5,932 nt of DNA from Armatimonadota bacterium. GTDB taxonomy: Bacteria; Armatimonadota; Fimbriimonadia; Fimbriimonadales; Fimbriimonadaceae. The translations under genes and the position numbers were made by a program. Below are positions 5,652-5,932 of this stretch, in pieces. The notes beneath the pieces were generated by a model. That model made no database searches. It worked only from the letters and a program-made list of their open reading frames with translations, and was not told where the DNA came from. Each line of letters starts with the position of its first letter. Within the stretch, counting starts at the first letter, position 1. The stretch spans positions 1 through 5,932 of the forward strand of contig JAEYWW010000374.1 of NCBI GenBank assembly GCA_023428805.1, read 5' to 3'.

Positions 5652-5932
5652 GCCCACAAGCGTACCGCCGCGATCTTCGGCAGCACGGGCTTGGCGAGAT
5701 CGCGGCGGGAGAAGCGGCCTCCAAATTGCCGATTCGACTCGATTGCCTCACAAATCTTTCCTAAATCGCCTCCCCTTTTACAAAATTTTGTCCCCTTCGC
5801 GGGGACAGGATTTTGGCCAAGGGGAGGCGATTTCGGGCACGGGGAGCAGCTTGGAATGCGCGGCCTGCCGCGCTTCCACGTGAAATCCCAAAGCTTGGGA
5901 GGGGACCAGCCTCGCGGGAGCTCGGCCCTCCA
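5648..5932 (-). CDS. Candidate 3' end of an upstream gene, open to the window edge, carrying palindromic repeats
   Basis: A minus-strand frame without a stop runs from the right edge through 94 codons to TGA at 5650-5648, overlapping the cupin ATG as ATGA. Its last residues are FSRRDLAKPVLPKIAAVRLWA. The rest is low in recognisable content, rich in Pro, Gly, Arg and Cys, and spans the palindromes at 5763-5833 and 5852-5932. I recognise no domain. Two readings are possible. It may be the tail of a gene with a palindromic element inserted in frame, or an accidental open frame in a GC-rich repeat. The operon-style overlap favours the first, and the odd composition favours the second. Confidence 0.25.
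   Translation of the reverse strand, partial: WRAELPRGWSPPKLWDFTWKRGRPRIPSCSPCPKSPPLGQNPVPAKGTKFCKRGGDLGKICEAIESNRQFGGRFSRRDLAKPVLPKIAAVRLWA
5665..5708. repeat. Perfect 12-bp inverted repeat just upstream of the cupin–metY run
   Basis: CCGCCGCGATCT (5665-5676) and AGATCGCGGCGG (5697-5708) are exact reverse complements separated by 20 nt. In a minus-strand transcript the 3' arm ends with GGCGG, 7 nt before GTG 5657 and 13 nt before ATG 5651, so the stem could mask the initiation region. It could equally be a DNA operator. No T-run follows, so it is not an intrinsic terminator. Confidence 0.55.
5763..5833. repeat. 71-nt two-tier palindrome (long hairpin element)
   Basis: The outer arms AAATCGCCTCCCCTT (5763-5777) and AAGGGGAGGCGATTT (5819-5833) are perfect 15-bp complements. 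After a symmetric 3x3 internal loop (TTA/GCC), the inner arms at 5781-5795 and 5801-5815 pair over another 15 positions around a TTCGC loop. The only non-Watson-Crick positions are two T/G pairs (5787/5809 and 5788/5808). These stay as G-U wobbles in plus-strand RNA but become A-C mismatches in minus-strand RNA. Neither side is followed by a T-run. It looks like a REP- or MITE-like palindromic element. Confidence 0.7.
5852..5932. repeat. Cluster of smaller hairpins continuing to the window edge
   Basis: Three inverted repeats follow one another. The first has arms 5852-5863 and 5868-5878 (GGAA-T-GCGCGG, loop CCTG, CCGCGC-TTCC), eleven pairs with one bulged T. The second has TCCCAA (5886-5891) against TTGGGA (5895-5900). 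The third has GGAGGG (5898-5903) against CCCTCC (5926-5931), with a smaller hairpin inside. They directly continue the 71-nt palindrome and are probably part of one repeat element cut off by the window edge. Confidence 0.45.

Noticed and set aside
5763..5833. Intrinsic terminator
   Set aside because: The stem is followed by ATTTCGGG on the plus strand and GATTTAGG on the minus strand, neither a T-run, and its size and two tiers are unlike a terminator.
5652..5932. SAM-type riboswitch upstream of the metY run
   Set aside because: I looked for the conserved GAAACCCGGCAACC-like core and the surrounding helices of SAM-I and saw none. The structures present are simple inverted repeats.
1..5932. 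CRISPR array, tRNA, rRNA or transposase gene
   Set aside because: There are no regularly spaced direct repeats, no cloverleaf or rRNA signature, and no transposase or integrase motifs on either strand.

Overview
The window is from a moderately GC-rich bacterial chromosome. No phylogenetic marker is present. The mix of genes hints at Verrucomicrobiota or a related group: a BPSS1187-like secreted alpha/beta hydrolase, a bacterial wax-synthase-type MBOAT, a cupin–metY–CoA-binding run, weak Shine-Dalgarno sequences and palindrome-rich spacers. This placement is an inference from family recall, not a result.

Left part (1-2828). A truncated, exported Xaa-Pro dipeptidyl-peptidase-like (S15) gene runs leftward off the edge, with a consensus -10 box almost touching its ATG. 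Divergent from it is an alpha/beta hydrolase with a GHSQG nucleophile elbow. The hydrolase start region looks as if one base has been gained inside the signal-peptide codons. After a 143-bp spacer with an extended -10 element comes a polytopic MBOAT_2 (wax synthase-like) acyltransferase of 441 residues. It carries an extra C-terminal membrane domain and ends tail-to-tail on the next gene, both stop codons sharing one CTAG.

Right part (2825-5651, all on the minus strand). This is a tightly packed five-gene run, read right to left: small cupin, metY (O-acetylhomoserine sulfhydrylase), antitoxin, RelE/ParE-type toxin with a TTG start, and a CoA-binding (YccU-like) protein. Gaps are 3, 7 and 1 nt, followed by a 4-nt ATGA overlap. 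The likely older unit is cupin–metY–CoA-binding protein, which would concern sulfur amino-acid synthesis. The toxin-antitoxin pair has visibly lower GC and sits between metY and the CoA-binding gene, so it looks like a later insertion that kept the operon intact and left the last gene coupled to the toxin.

Right edge (5652-5932). A minus-strand frame is open from the window edge to a TGA that overlaps the cupin ATG (ATGA). The same stretch is full of palindromes: a 12-bp inverted repeat just upstream of the cupin, a 71-nt two-tier hairpin with 30 paired positions, and further hairpins running to the edge. It is best read as an intergenic palindromic repeat element, possibly inserted in frame in the tail of an upstream gene. 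It is the least explained part of the window.
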